Assembly: GCA_035578175.1 (NCBI GenBank)
Contig: JAQMRL010000001.1
Location: 53,591,553-53,655,552 of the forward strand
DNA from: Catonia carolina
Taxonomy: Eukaryota > Arthropoda > Insecta > Hemiptera > Achilidae
Direction of reading: 5' to 3'
Length of the DNA: 64,000 nucleotides
Each line of letters opens with the position of its first letter. The stretch's first letter is position 1. A program made the position numbers and the translations under genes. Below, piece by piece: positions 56,901 to 62,900 of the stretch. The notes under the pieces are model-generated. The model was not told the origin of the DNA. It ran no database searches and worked only from the letters and a program-made list of their open reading frames with translations.

Positions 56901-59874
56901 GTAACAGGGTACTAACTGCTTCCATTGCTGTTATTGGGTACTCTTTCTTTTGAACTCATACGTTAGTGTGCCGCTGGAACTCTCTACACAGGATAGTGTG
57001 CTGTGACCAATAAAATGTTGAGAACTACTGCTTTAGAGGCTTTACTCATATTAAATAAAACGAGGAGTAAGGTGGTTTACCATAGCCTTCCTCACAGAGT
57101 GTAAAAGTATGCTCATCAGCATGCCAGGCCCTCCAAAAAGCATCTATTCTCCACCCTGCAAATGACACCTTTACTTCATTCACCATAGGGTCTGGCTATA
57201 TAATGGAATTCATTTATCTCAGAGGAGATAACTCTGACTAGTGTCTTTTACACCTCTACCTCTTCTGTTCTTAAATGCTTCAGTCATATAATTAACTGAC
57301 TATGTGATTATGAAACAACTATATTTTGTAGCCCCAGAACTAGCAGATCGAATACAAATAATTTAACACTCCACCTGTCTGTTGTGTGCAAATGTATCTA
57401 TGTACGTATTAGTTTAGGTTCATGGCATACACTATAGGCATATCACACACCTATAAGGAATCTGGACTCTGGATTGGGAATAAAATAAGAAAAGGAATCC
57501 ATAATAAAATATAAATTTAAGTTGCCAGGATGATAGGTTTTGCTATCTTTAAACTATTTACACAACCAACAGGATCTCGAAATATTAATGCATTACTTCT
57601 TCAAATGAATACCCTCAGAAATTAGAAACAATTATATAGGTTTCTATTTCATATAATGAATTAATATAATAATTTCACTAACCTTCTTTTTAAACTGCGT
57701 CACCTTTATTTTAATTTCTACTTACACGTGTTTCGGTGGATCCACCATCATCAGAGTAAATGAAAAATTGAAACTAAAAATTTTTTTTTTCTCATTTATT
57801 TAAAATTTACAGAAGATGGTACATCTTCAGTCACTTGTATAAAACTCATATTTATTTTTGAATTATATAGGTAATTAACATATATTGAGAATATAAAAAA
57901 ATATAACCATTTTATCAAATCTAGTTTGTTGGGAGATTGAACTAGTGGATATACAGACAACGATAATCTATTATATTGAAATAACAAGCTCACCTAACGG
58001 AATACATTACACGAGAGACTTTGTATTGTCAATATTTCCTACTTTAATTTAAACAGATATCTAGGAATACTAATTTGTTTAGTTTAGATTATCTAGAATT
58101 ATTCTGATCCTAAATATGCAAAGTACATTCATCTTAGATTAAAAACAATAGTGATATACTAAAACAATATTATATCTTTCAGTTACTCAAATCACAAATT
58201 AAGATATTTACTGAGATTGTTTACATCTGGTATCAAACTGTTTATCATCCTAATTCAAACAAGCTGATGATAAAATTAATTTCATTAATTTTATAGACAC
58301 ATAGTAGATGTCAGTAGACTTTAATTTCAGTTTATTCTTAGTATTTATTATAGGCAATAAAATTAACAAATGATAGAATATTAAATTACAGAAATTATTT
58401 ATAAAATTTCACAAAACCCTACTGAGAATAAGTCATGACAGATTTGAATGATTAAAAAATAATAATAAATTCAGTTTTGAATCATAACTATTTAAGAAGC
58501 TTAGATAGTTTACAGTTTCCTAACTCCACTTTTTATTTGATATGACAAATGTACATTAAGCAATTAAATACCTTTATACAGAATCTAAATGCCCACAATT
58601 ACAACACAAGAAACGTAAATGATATAGTTTTATGTTGCTAACCACTACAATGAACCGTTTGAACAAAAATCTACATATGCAACGAGAAAATACATCAATA
58701 AATTACCACATTTTTGAAGGATTGTGCTAATCTAAATTAGTTTAAAAAATCTGGTGTGAAACGCTCACACGACTTTCTCTTGCTAATGTAAATAATTAAA
58801 CTATAACCTCTGTTTAACCATGAATAAACAATGTTATAATAAAAACATAACCTAATGAATGAATGAATGAATGACGCTAAATGAAAAACATCCTTTGTTT
58901 GTAGGACTTAAAAAAAATTACCCTGAGATGCACAGCCTCCCATGACTTACAGCAGACATGGGACTTATCCTATCTTGTAGCACATAAAAAAATGTAGTAA
59001 ATGAAGTGATTTAAAAAAAATTGTGGGAGCTGTTTTTTAAAAAATCATAAAAGAGTGAAAAATCATACAAATGAACTACTACTTCTGGTTGACCAATTTA
59101 TATGAAAATGTTCGAGTCGGGTTCACTAGTGGTACCTAATTTAAGTTCCAAGTTCAAACTTCATTTGCTTCATATGCCGTTCTTGAGATATTTTGTTCAC
59201 ACACAAACAGACCAATAGCTAAAAACATGTTATTTGTGTTCGGGGGCCTGAAAACATGTATTTCCGGTGAAAATTTGATTTTGAAAAATTGACATGAAAA
59301 CAATACTTTCCTTCCCTAATTATATAATTCATATAGGGCAAGAGAAAGTAAAAACATTTAAAAATTACTTAATCAACGAGACATTTTATTGTATTTAAGA
59401 ATTCCTCTTTAAATAATTTTTTATATTTTTAAATATAAATAAATATCAAAGCCAACACAGAAGAAAATTGTACTATTGGGTAAATACTATGAATTGAGGC
59501 ACTATTGAATTAAGTATGTAAACATGTAAATTGGTTATTGTATAATTTTGATATGTAATAGTTAAGTAACATAATGGCAACATAATTTTTACCCCTTATC
59601 CTAATCTTACAACAAATTATACAAAGCAGAAAAATTTGTTTGAATATTCACAAAAATATCTATAATCACCAGACCAATAATCTTAAAATTTTGATGAAAG
59701 AAGGTTTATTTGATAACAATTACCAATGGTCCTATATTACCTGATAAAGTAATCCTGAACAAAGTCCGGATGTTCATCAAGCCAAGCCTCCATCCGTGCA
59801 TACTCAGGGTTATAATACTGACAATGTCCGGCTTCTCCGCCTGGCGGTGCGACTGGAGTCGTCTCCGCCGTCAT
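29227..59874 (-). CDS. Pde11: PDE11 dual cAMP/cGMP 3',5'-phosphodiesterase (20 coding exons)
   Basis: PDE11 hydrolyses cAMP and cGMP in the cytosol. Joining 20 coding exons gives 2961 nt, 986 aa and a stop, with phase kept at every junction. Start ATG is 59874-59872, stop TAG 29229-29227. Order of parts: N-terminal [18 protein letters not shown] (residues 32-49), a Ser/Gly/Asn-rich linker with [23 protein letters not shown] (about 180-440), GAF-B (about 470-640) and the HD-type catalytic domain (about 680-965). Both GAFs keep the NKxnFx3DE cyclic-nucleotide signature (N410...E422 and N591...E603). The catalytic metal and acid residues are visible: HNWRH (723-727), [10 protein letters not shown] (763-772), D874 in [11 protein letters not shown]; the purine-clamp Gln is Q927. 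The protein follows insect PDE11 nearly residue for residue from GAF-A on. GAF-A has an unusual ~100-residue insertion. The coding start lies in an exon with an acceptor, so at least one untranslated exon is upstream. Confidence 0.95.
29421..29815 (-). repeat. ~400-bp SINE-like repeat, copy 2
   Basis: It lies in PDE11 intron 19 and is inverted relative to the copy at 16985. It runs from TTGTTTAGGTCAACAGCCGA through AACCTCTAGAGGTTTTACTA to AACACTCCATTTGTCCGTT. It is uninterrupted here, so it gives the empty-site sequence for the nested copy at 56462. Confidence 0.75.
30475..30558 (-). CDS. Pde11: PDE11 coding exon 19
   Basis: Residues 913-940, [20 protein letters not shown] then SICLPIYE. Q927 is the invariant glutamine that clamps the purine ring. 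Donor GAA|GTGAGT. Confidence 0.94.
30625..30905 (-). pseudogene. Non-LTR retrotransposon reverse transcriptase fragment
   Basis: On the minus strand, in mixed frames: [20 protein letters not shown] then ELEERDVGN, a stop, [21 protein letters not shown], and [19 protein letters not shown]. The order F-L-D-V-x-K-A-Y...L-R-Q-G-S-V-L-S-P-L-L-F matches the RT palm of LINE-type elements. It is interrupted by stops and frameshifts, in PDE11 intron 18. Confidence 0.75.
31557..31631 (-). CDS. Pde11: PDE11 coding exon 18
   Basis: Residues 888-912, [20 protein letters not shown] then NITPI. Both flanking phases are 0. Confidence 0.94.
31733..32665 (+). repeat. Five-copy interspersed repeat, copy B
   Basis: It starts AATCTGGTGTGAAAC and has ACTTTCTCTTGCC at 31759-31771. 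It ends ATAGGCAAGAGAAAGTA, the inverse of that motif. The inside holds two imperfect direct repeats around AAAAGTTGTAGA and a (CA)15 tract just before GACCAATCGCTAAAAACATG. It is very similar to copy D at 51087. Located in PDE11 intron 17. Confidence 0.85.
32501..32530. repeat. (CA)15 microsatellite
   Basis: A pure CA run of 30 bases inside repeat copy B. Other copies have shorter CA tracts at the same place, so the element seeds microsatellites. Confidence 0.95.
32969..32990. repeat. (TA)11 microsatellite
   Basis: A pure alternating TA run after a short A tract in PDE11 intron 17. Confidence 0.9.
33640..33781 (-). CDS. Pde11: PDE11 coding exon 17
   Basis: Residues 840-887, [20 protein letters not shown], then [19 protein letters not shown]874 is the fourth metal ligand of the HD site. 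Confidence 0.94.
33879..34592 (+). repeat. Five-copy interspersed repeat, copy C (diverged)
   Basis: Starts AATCTAGTGTGAAAC and keeps AATTTCAGCAGGCATG, GAATAAACTACTACTTCTGG, a CA-rich tract and ATGAAAACAATACTTTC. It is strongly diverged and shorter than B and D, and its end has decayed. Located in PDE11 intron 16. Confidence 0.75.
35045..35324. repeat. MITE with ~68-bp terminal inverted repeats
   Basis: The arms at 35045-35113 and 35256-35324 are near-perfect inverses (ACTGTCTGTCTATAA, then TTGATGGCCTGCCGCAGA, then GCTACTAGCCTTCTCA). TA at each outer edge (35045-35046 and 35323-35324) fits a Tc1/mariner-type target duplication. The centre holds a run of 22 T and GACTGTTTTGCAAATTGCTG, part of which recurs near 49810. 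No coding capacity. Located in PDE11 intron 16. Confidence 0.85.
35445..35545 (-). CDS. Pde11: PDE11 coding exon 16
   Basis: Residues 807-839 plus two bases, [20 protein letters not shown] then [13 protein letters not shown]. The donor is AC|GTGGGT, weaker than the others. It is chosen because it alone keeps frame with exon 17 and gives YFTKRG where other insects have YFKKRG. Confidence 0.88.
35690..35762 (-). repeat. tRNA-derived SINE fragment (family 3)
   Basis: The minus strand reads TGTGGCATAGTGGTATGCTA, then GGTTCCAGGG. It is the same head as in the better copy at 55610-55757. Located in PDE11 intron 15. Confidence 0.5.
35888..36537. repeat. piggyBac-like MITE flanked by TTAA
   Basis: TTAA occurs at both outer edges (35884-35887 and 36538-36541), the signature of piggyBac insertion. 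The termini are related inverses (C-x-TGTTGAGGCC... and CTCATTGAGCCC...). Inside each end lies GACTGACACCTT followed by a partial palindrome (TGACAC..GTGTCA on the left). It is GC-richer than its surroundings and has no transposase. Located in PDE11 intron 15. Confidence 0.65.
36658..36745 (-). CDS. Pde11: PDE11 coding exon 15
   Basis: Residues 777-806, [20 protein letters not shown] then [10 protein letters not shown]. The conserved MEHHH active-site helix is present. Confidence 0.94.
37351..37460 (-). CDS. Pde11: PDE11 coding exon 14
   Basis: Residues 741-777, [20 protein letters not shown] then [17 protein letters not shown]. It holds the HDLDH metal-binding motif (H763, D764). Confidence 0.95.
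38315..38398 (-). repeat. SINE family 3 tail fragment
   Basis: AAAGTCGCATCAACTCGTTG, GCGACTACGGTGGGT and GTGAAAATTTCCAGAC match the tail of the SINE at 55610-55757. The tRNA-like head is absent. Confidence 0.5.
38481..38648 (+). repeat. 168-bp direct repeat, first copy
   Basis: Nearly identical (two substitutions seen) to 38969-39136 in the same intron, PDE11 intron 13. The ~99-codon frame across it is not conserved and is not a gene. Confidence 0.9.
38969..39136 (+). repeat. 168-bp direct repeat, second copy
   Basis: Offset of 488 bases from the first copy. The 320 bases between them are unique in the window. A recent local duplication or the terminal repeats of a tiny element are both possible. 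Confidence 0.9.
39372..39391. repeat. (AT)10 microsatellite
   Basis: A pure AT run 18 bases beyond the donor of PDE11 exon 13. Confidence 0.9.
39409..39576 (-). CDS. Pde11: PDE11 coding exon 13
   Basis: Residues 685-740. It contains [20 protein letters not shown] and the catalytic-acid and metal motif [15 protein letters not shown] (H723 general acid, H727 metal ligand). An (AT)n microsatellite lies just beyond the donor. Confidence 0.95.
40200..40515 (+). repeat. tRNA-derived SINE, family 1, copy c
   Basis: Head TAGTCTAGCAGTAAAGTAGT (decayed A box), then CAAATCAGCTGTTTAACA, GTGTACTTTGATGGTAGGGG, CTCATCTCATTGGGTCATGG and the TTGCTTATTGTTCTTAAATC tail. Located in PDE11 intron 12. Confidence 0.7.
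41060..41146 (-). CDS. Pde11: PDE11 coding exon 12
   Basis: Residues 656-684, [20 protein letters not shown] then RMDDDDTLK, the first helices of the catalytic domain. Confidence 0.93.
41235..41334 (-). CDS. Pde11: PDE11 coding exon 11
   Basis: Residues 622-655, [20 protein letters not shown] then [14 protein letters not shown], the linker to the catalytic domain. The following intron is only 88 bp, the smallest in the gene. Confidence 0.93.
41670..41870 (+). mobile_element. Hammerhead-bearing retroelement end, foldback form
   Basis: The plus strand shows CAAATGACTGAAGATACATC, then TTTCAATTTTTATAATATAC, then ACTGATGTTGGTGGATCCAC with TGAAAC, and ends AAAAGGTTAGTGAAAATTA. The same ordered blocks are in 57660-57850 on the minus strand, including the AAGGTTAGTGAAA end. 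An inverted, more decayed core (CTGGTGATGGTGGAAC on the minus strand) lies at about 41680-41700, so this copy is a partial foldback. Core A9 is changed to U, so it is probably inactive. Located in PDE11 intron 10. Confidence 0.5.
43220..43320 (-). CDS. Pde11: PDE11 coding exon 10
   Basis: Residues 589-622, with the GAF-B signature [20 protein letters not shown] and [14 protein letters not shown]. The last Met codon is split across the intron. Confidence 0.93.
43380..44289. other. Intronic, no element recognised
   Basis: A part of PDE11 intron 9 containing a short C-rich patch (CTACCCCCCAACCCCGCCGG near 43436) and AT-rich filler. No exon or repeat could be matched. Confidence 0.35.
44290..44470 (+). 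repeat. tRNA-derived SINE (family 4)
   Basis: GGGTTAGCTCATTGTTATAG, then GGTTAGTGCC forms the D-arm/A-box region. GGTTCGATTCC at 44349-44359 is a perfect B box. A tRNA-unrelated tail follows (CTGTCTGCACTAGCCTTAAT). The 3' end of the tRNA fold does not close, so it is a SINE and not a tRNA gene. Located in PDE11 intron 9, about 10 bases from the exon 9 donor. Confidence 0.7.
44480..44614 (-). CDS. Pde11: PDE11 coding exon 9
   Basis: Residues 544-588, [20 protein letters not shown], then [20 protein letters not shown] with Q. A tRNA-derived SINE ends only about 10 bases beyond the donor of this exon. Confidence 0.93.
44821..45190. repeat. GC-richer block of unknown identity
   Basis: The sequence from CAGCCGGTGTAGCTGCGCGA to about TTTGGCGTCCGCTCTAC stands out in composition from the rest of PDE11 intron 8. 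There is no open frame and no second copy in the window. It is probably an old insertion. Confidence 0.3.
46274..46337 (-). CDS. Pde11: PDE11 coding exon 8
   Basis: Residues 522-543, [20 protein letters not shown] then GE, the GAF-B core. This is the shortest exon (64 nt). Confidence 0.92.
47460..47554 (-). CDS. Pde11: PDE11 coding exon 7
   Basis: Residues 491-521, [20 protein letters not shown] then [11 protein letters not shown]. The donor is AG|GTGACA in phase 2. Confidence 0.9.
47700..47960 (-). pseudogene. Third mariner transposase relic
   Basis: The minus strand in mixed frames reads [15 protein letters not shown] / [11 protein letters not shown], then KSLVWRFSH, then FIRG and [14 protein letters not shown]. 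The order matches mariner LHDNARPH...FGWEVFPHPPYSPDLAPSNFHLF...KFDDNEEVIKKWL. It is heavily frameshifted, with no TIRs. Located in PDE11 intron 6. Confidence 0.55.
48567..48677 (-). CDS. Pde11: PDE11 coding exon 6
   Basis: Residues 454-490, [20 protein letters not shown] and [17 protein letters not shown], the start of GAF-B. Acceptor TTACAG, donor CAG|GTAATT. Confidence 0.93.
49445..49625 (+). repeat. tRNA-derived SINE (family 4), second copy
   Basis: GGCCGACCTGTTAGTGTACT opens it, and GGGTTCAATTCCAGGTCAGG carries a perfect B box. The tail has AAGTCAAGGCTAATGTACAT, comparable to the tail of the 44290 copy. Located in PDE11 intron 5. Confidence 0.65.
49800..49960 (-). repeat. tRNA-derived SINE, inverted
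   Basis: The minus strand reads CCCAGTGTAACTGGCTTTTA, then CCGGGTTCAATTCCTGGTCA with a B box. The tail includes AGACTGTTTTGCAGTTACTG-type sequence, also found in the MITE at 35045. Located in PDE11 intron 5, next to and opposite the 49445 copy. Confidence 0.6.
50110..50247 (-). CDS. Pde11: PDE11 coding exon 5
   Basis: Residues 408-453. It carries the GAF-A cyclic-nucleotide signature [18 protein letters not shown] and the [20 protein letters not shown] helix linking to GAF-B. Confidence 0.93.
50874..50981 (-). CDS. Pde11: PDE11 coding exon 4
   Basis: Residues 372-407 of [24 protein letters not shown] followed by [16 protein letters not shown]. Phase 0 at both ends, TTATAG acceptor and CAG|GTAGAT donor. 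Confidence 0.93.
51087..52024 (+). repeat. Five-copy interspersed repeat, copy D
   Basis: Full length, and the closest relative of copy B (31733). It starts AATCTGGTGTGAAACACTCA and ends ATAGGCAAGAGAAAGTAA, with an interrupted CA tract at 51868-51890. Located in PDE11 intron 3. Confidence 0.85.
52390..52740 (+). pseudogene. Decayed transposon-type ORF with HTH-like segment
   Basis: Plus-strand pieces read [20 protein letters not shown], then [16 protein letters not shown], a stop, [20 protein letters not shown], then PGKKRKR and, in another frame, [20 protein letters not shown]. The [12 protein letters not shown] followed by TPGKKRKR pattern occurs in DNA-binding ORFs of some insect DNA transposons. 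Family uncertain. Located in PDE11 intron 3. Confidence 0.35.
53540..53920 (-). pseudogene. LINE C-terminal relic
   Basis: The minus strand includes [12 protein letters not shown], a stop, then [28 protein letters not shown] and a stop. This resembles the end of insect LINE polyproteins (GRPKTRWKDDI...WMRLAQDRNRWRELGEAY). Stops and frameshifts are present. It lies just downstream of PDE11 exon 3, in intron 3. Confidence 0.55.
53998..54594 (-). CDS. Pde11: PDE11 coding exon 3 (GAF-A with large insertion)
   Basis: Residues 173-371. It begins [20 protein letters not shown] and continues [16 protein letters not shown] ~100-residue Ser/Pro/Asn/Thr-rich insertion follows, then [18 protein letters not shown] and [20 protein letters not shown] with DAYK. 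The donor is AAG|GTCTGT. The insertion is in frame with no stop and uses ordinary codons. In Drosophila PDE11 the two flanks are separated by only a few residues. Confidence 0.93.
55610..55757 (-). repeat. tRNA-derived SINE (family 3), best copy
   Basis: The minus strand reads GCCTCCGTAGCATAGTGGTA (acceptor and D arm, A box), then GTCCTGGGTTCAATTCCCAG (T arm, perfect B box), then CCAGGGTCTGGAAATTTTCA as tail. The 5' GCCTCCG has no matching 3' acceptor strand, so it is not a tRNA gene. Located in PDE11 intron 2. Confidence 0.75.
55954..56335 (-). CDS. Pde11: PDE11 coding exon 2
   Basis: Residues 45-172. It starts [17 protein letters not shown] and holds the regulatory linker with [20 protein letters not shown] and [10 protein letters not shown], an Asn/Ser run, then [18 protein letters not shown] leading into GAF-A. 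Donor TTG|GTATGT, phase 0. Confidence 0.93.
56462..57385 (-). repeat. ~400-bp SINE-like repeat, copy 3, split by an insertion
   Basis: The left part (56462-56503) ends GATTTGAACCTCTAGAG and the right part resumes at 57031 with CTTTAGAGGCTTTACTCATA. The uninterrupted order is seen at 29421-29815. The 527 bases between are the hAT MITE. Located in PDE11 intron 1. Confidence 0.8.
56504..57030. mobile_element. hAT-family MITE nested in a SINE
   Basis: The termini are CAGTGGTTCTCAA and, inverted, CAGTAGTTCTCAA (12 of 13 match), typical of hAT elements. The flanks CTCTAGAG (56496-56503) and CTTTAGAG (57031-57038) are an 8-bp target duplication with one difference. The ends carry GTGGCACACTAATATGCC and TAGTGTGCTGTGACC. 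No transposase is encoded (527 bp). Confidence 0.9.
57660..57850 (-). mobile_element. Hammerhead-bearing retroelement end (Penelope/retrozyme type)
   Basis: The minus strand order is: CAAGTGACTGAAGATGTACC ATCTTCTG (perhaps a decayed first ribozyme), an A-rich stretch, TTTCAATTTTTCATTTACTC, the hammerhead core, then GGTGACGC and AAGGTTAGTGAAA. Its blocks match 41670-41870, and the hammerhead plus a following GGTGACGC/GGCGACACC recall the Penelope-like end at 2789. No protein relic is attached here. Located in PDE11 intron 1. Confidence 0.6.
57717..57761 (-). ncRNA. Candidate hammerhead ribozyme, core intact
   Basis: Minus strand: stem I UACU ... AGUA (extendable to six pairs with one wobble), then CUGAUGA, an extra U, stem II GGUG-GAUC-CACC, GAA, stem III ACAC/GUGU with no loop, then A at the cleavage position. 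All invariant hammerhead residues (CUGAnGA, GAAA, UH) are present. The loopless palindromic stem III cannot close well in one molecule but would pair between two copies, as known for small hammerheads of Penelope-like elements that cleave as dimers. Activity is inferred, not shown. Confidence 0.65.
58748..59350 (+). repeat. Five-copy interspersed repeat, copy E (internally deleted)
   Basis: Starts AATCTGGTGTGAAACGCTCA and has ACTTTCTCTTGC. It lacks the two internal direct repeats of B and D, then rejoins at CTATCTTGTAGCACATAAAA and runs to GGGCAAGAGAAAGTA. It lies about 390 bases from PDE11 coding exon 1, in intron 1. Confidence 0.8.
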
Positions 59875-59909
59875 CTTCACCTCCTCACCTCCAGTCCGCA
59901 CATGCAATC
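59741..59909 (-). CDS. Pde11: PDE11 coding exon 1 (with 5' UTR part)
   Basis: Acceptor TTACAG|G at 59909. The coding part is 59741-59874 ([16 protein letters not shown], then [20 protein letters not shown]), and the donor is ATCAG|GTAATA, phase 2. An ATG at 59903 in the leader opens a short frame that ends after eight sense codons (TGA), so the second ATG is taken as the start. The [12 protein letters not shown] helix is the conserved PDE11 N-terminal motif. Confidence 0.85.
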
Positions 59910-62900
59910 CTGTAACAAAAACAACATATAATGTAAGTATACTAATATCACCATAACTAAATACTTAAATGCCTACAACTAACATACACAAGAAAACTTT
60001 TACATACCAAAAATTATTTCATTTATGAAAGAACAATTTTAAGAAATTGTCTATCTGTCTGGCTGGTCGTTTGGTAATTTATCTGCCTGTTTATTTATGC
60101 CAATCTCAGAAATTACTGAAGTGCTTTGTTCCAATAAATTAACTAACCTACGATTTTCCTAAATCAAATTGATCAAAAACTTGTCCTGACGGAATCATAT
60201 GACAAGGGCTGAACAGCTGAACCAAGAAACAGGTTGAATTTTTAAAGGATAAGTAGGCTAGATAAAAATATTTTGAAATTTAATTCACAGGATGATGTTA
60301 AAAATTGTAATGAAAAATAATAATGGGACAGTCCACCATTACAAGTACAAATTATCAGGTTTTATTGTTAAATTTTATTGTTATTTATTGTTTAAATTAT
60401 AAACAGGTCAAACAGAAAAAAAACTGAGGTTTAAAATCAAAATAAATTTAACACTTCTATAAATTCTGCAAGCCTACAGGGAACTAAAATAATACCTATT
60501 GATGCAAAAAATAACACACTTAAAAAAACATTATTCATTAGCACAGATTAAAAAGAAAACTACTTTGTTTTGATACAACAATTCCTCCTGAATTCAAAAG
60601 CCTCTGTTAACATCTATCATTTAATTTACTGTTTCTAATGTCAACAAGGGACTTATTTTAGTATCTAAAAGTAACATCTTAATGGTTAGTGACAACAATA
60701 AAAACTCCATTAATCACTCAGTACTTTTAACTCTCCCCTCAATGTTAAAAGTACAATTTAAAAACATATAGACCTACAAGAAGACGACCATCTTCAAATG
60801 GATTAGCAAAAAAATAAAAATAAAATGGCAACATTTATTTCGCATCATGTTAAACTAAAAGTCATTGACTTTTAATAACGTATGGTTTCATTCGCAAATA
60901 GTTTAACAAACATATTGTGTACACTACAAATTGAAAAAGAAACATCTGGTGCAGTACAAATTCATGTAAAACATTACCAAATTAGTAAATACTTTAGGTA
61001 ATAAGGCAACCAGCACTAACTTTTTCATAAATCTTCAGTCATTACAACATTCTAATCATTTATTGACTGATTCTGAAACGAATCCACAACAAAATAAAAT
61101 TTAAATAATATTTAACAATACTTCATTTCCTATCCTATTAATAGCAAATACTAAAAAGAAACCCGTTTCATTCCTATAATACACAATAGTACAATAGTAG
61201 TAGAGTTAAATCATTCTGGAAAATGTAATTAATAAATATTATTAAAAAATTAAGAATTTAATCATAGAATAAATATACATTGCAGATTTGGATCCTCGGG
61301 CATCTAAAAACATAAATTGATTTTTCCAAGCCCCACCCCACTAAAAACAAACTGAGCGACTGTAACATATACTTGAAAATTAAATAAAACGTTAGTTAAC
61401 ATATTAAGAACAAAAGTATTCGTCATAAATATCTGAGAAGAAGTGTAGAGAATACAAAGTTTGCCTTTCAGGCAATTGGGAATGTAATCATAACTTATTT
61501 GTTACAATCAAATTAGATAAATATAATGTTTTTCATTTGTTTTTTTTATAAAAATTGTAATAAAAGAGACAAAAAGAATTATGGAAAGAGACAATAAGTA
61601 TTCTTTAAAACTTAAGAGCCGAACAGTTTTTGTCAGCAATCCTGCCACTCAAGAAAGCTTCCCATTGTTACCATAATGAAGAGCTTTTTCCTAAGAGCAT
61701 CTCTGCGCTTGCATCACATCTCACATATTGCACCGATGCGCTACCACTGTTTAATACAAAAATATCTAGGAAAACAATGTAAGAATATAATAAAAACTTT
61801 TATATACCATACCAAAATTTAGGCATTTTTTCTGAGAATTTATTAATTTAAATACATAATAGTATTAATTTCAATGACCGATTTTCAGAATAAATTAGTC
61901 TGTTTGAAAAAAAGACAAAAGTAGTTAATCTAAGTAAACTCATAAATTACACTTGCACACCCCGCGTAAATTAATAAAAATTCATTTTAACAGTTTTAAT
62001 TTTATTACTAATTTCACAAATCACTCGAAATACCAATTATAATAATAGTTCGCTGGTTTAGGCTGTAACCCTCTGGTCATAACGACAGAGAGATCTCAAG
62101 ACGTGTTAATTGGTTACAAAAAATTAAGACAAAAACTTTTCTACAAAACTACAGTCTCATATAATCTACCTAATGTAAAATGTATCAAGAATTTATTTGC
62201 AAAGGATAAATACAATTTGGATAGCTTAGCTTCTACAAAACTCCTACTAACGAGTAAAACGTTAGGCCTACATTCCCCTAATGATGGAGCAGTTGATCTC
62301 ACTTTAACAAGAAAAAAAATCGCTTTATGGATAGATATTTTCTGATGCAAAGTTATCCAATAAATTAAGTTGAGTAGAAAGAATTAGGATGTATTTTAAA
62401 GGGAAAATATATTTATCTATTTTATTATTACTACACAAAACCACTTTAATTAAATTTGCGGCGGGGATTAATCTACCCAACTATGGTTTCCTAAGTTGCG
62501 TAGATCATTTTAGTGTTCCTGTGTTTATTTTTCTATTACTGTATTAGTGCGTTAGTAATTAAAACTATGTTAGTAACTTTAATACTAAAGAAACTACAGT
62601 GGCTTCTCTTTTAACCGACTTCGAAGGGCCAACTCGCAATCGATAAACCTTATTTATACAACCCTATCGAACCATAATATAGAATCGATCATATTTGTGA
62701 AATAACCCGATTTGGAACTCGAATTTAATCACACAATGTAAGATTAGTTATAAAATTACATTATTTACACGTAGGCCTACTACAAAATATAAATAACGTA
62801 CGTACTTCGCTTATCTTCGTATATCGCTTTTCCATTATACTAGATAACTACGTGAAATGAAATACAAAATTTGTACTACACATTACAAATAGCTACAGAA

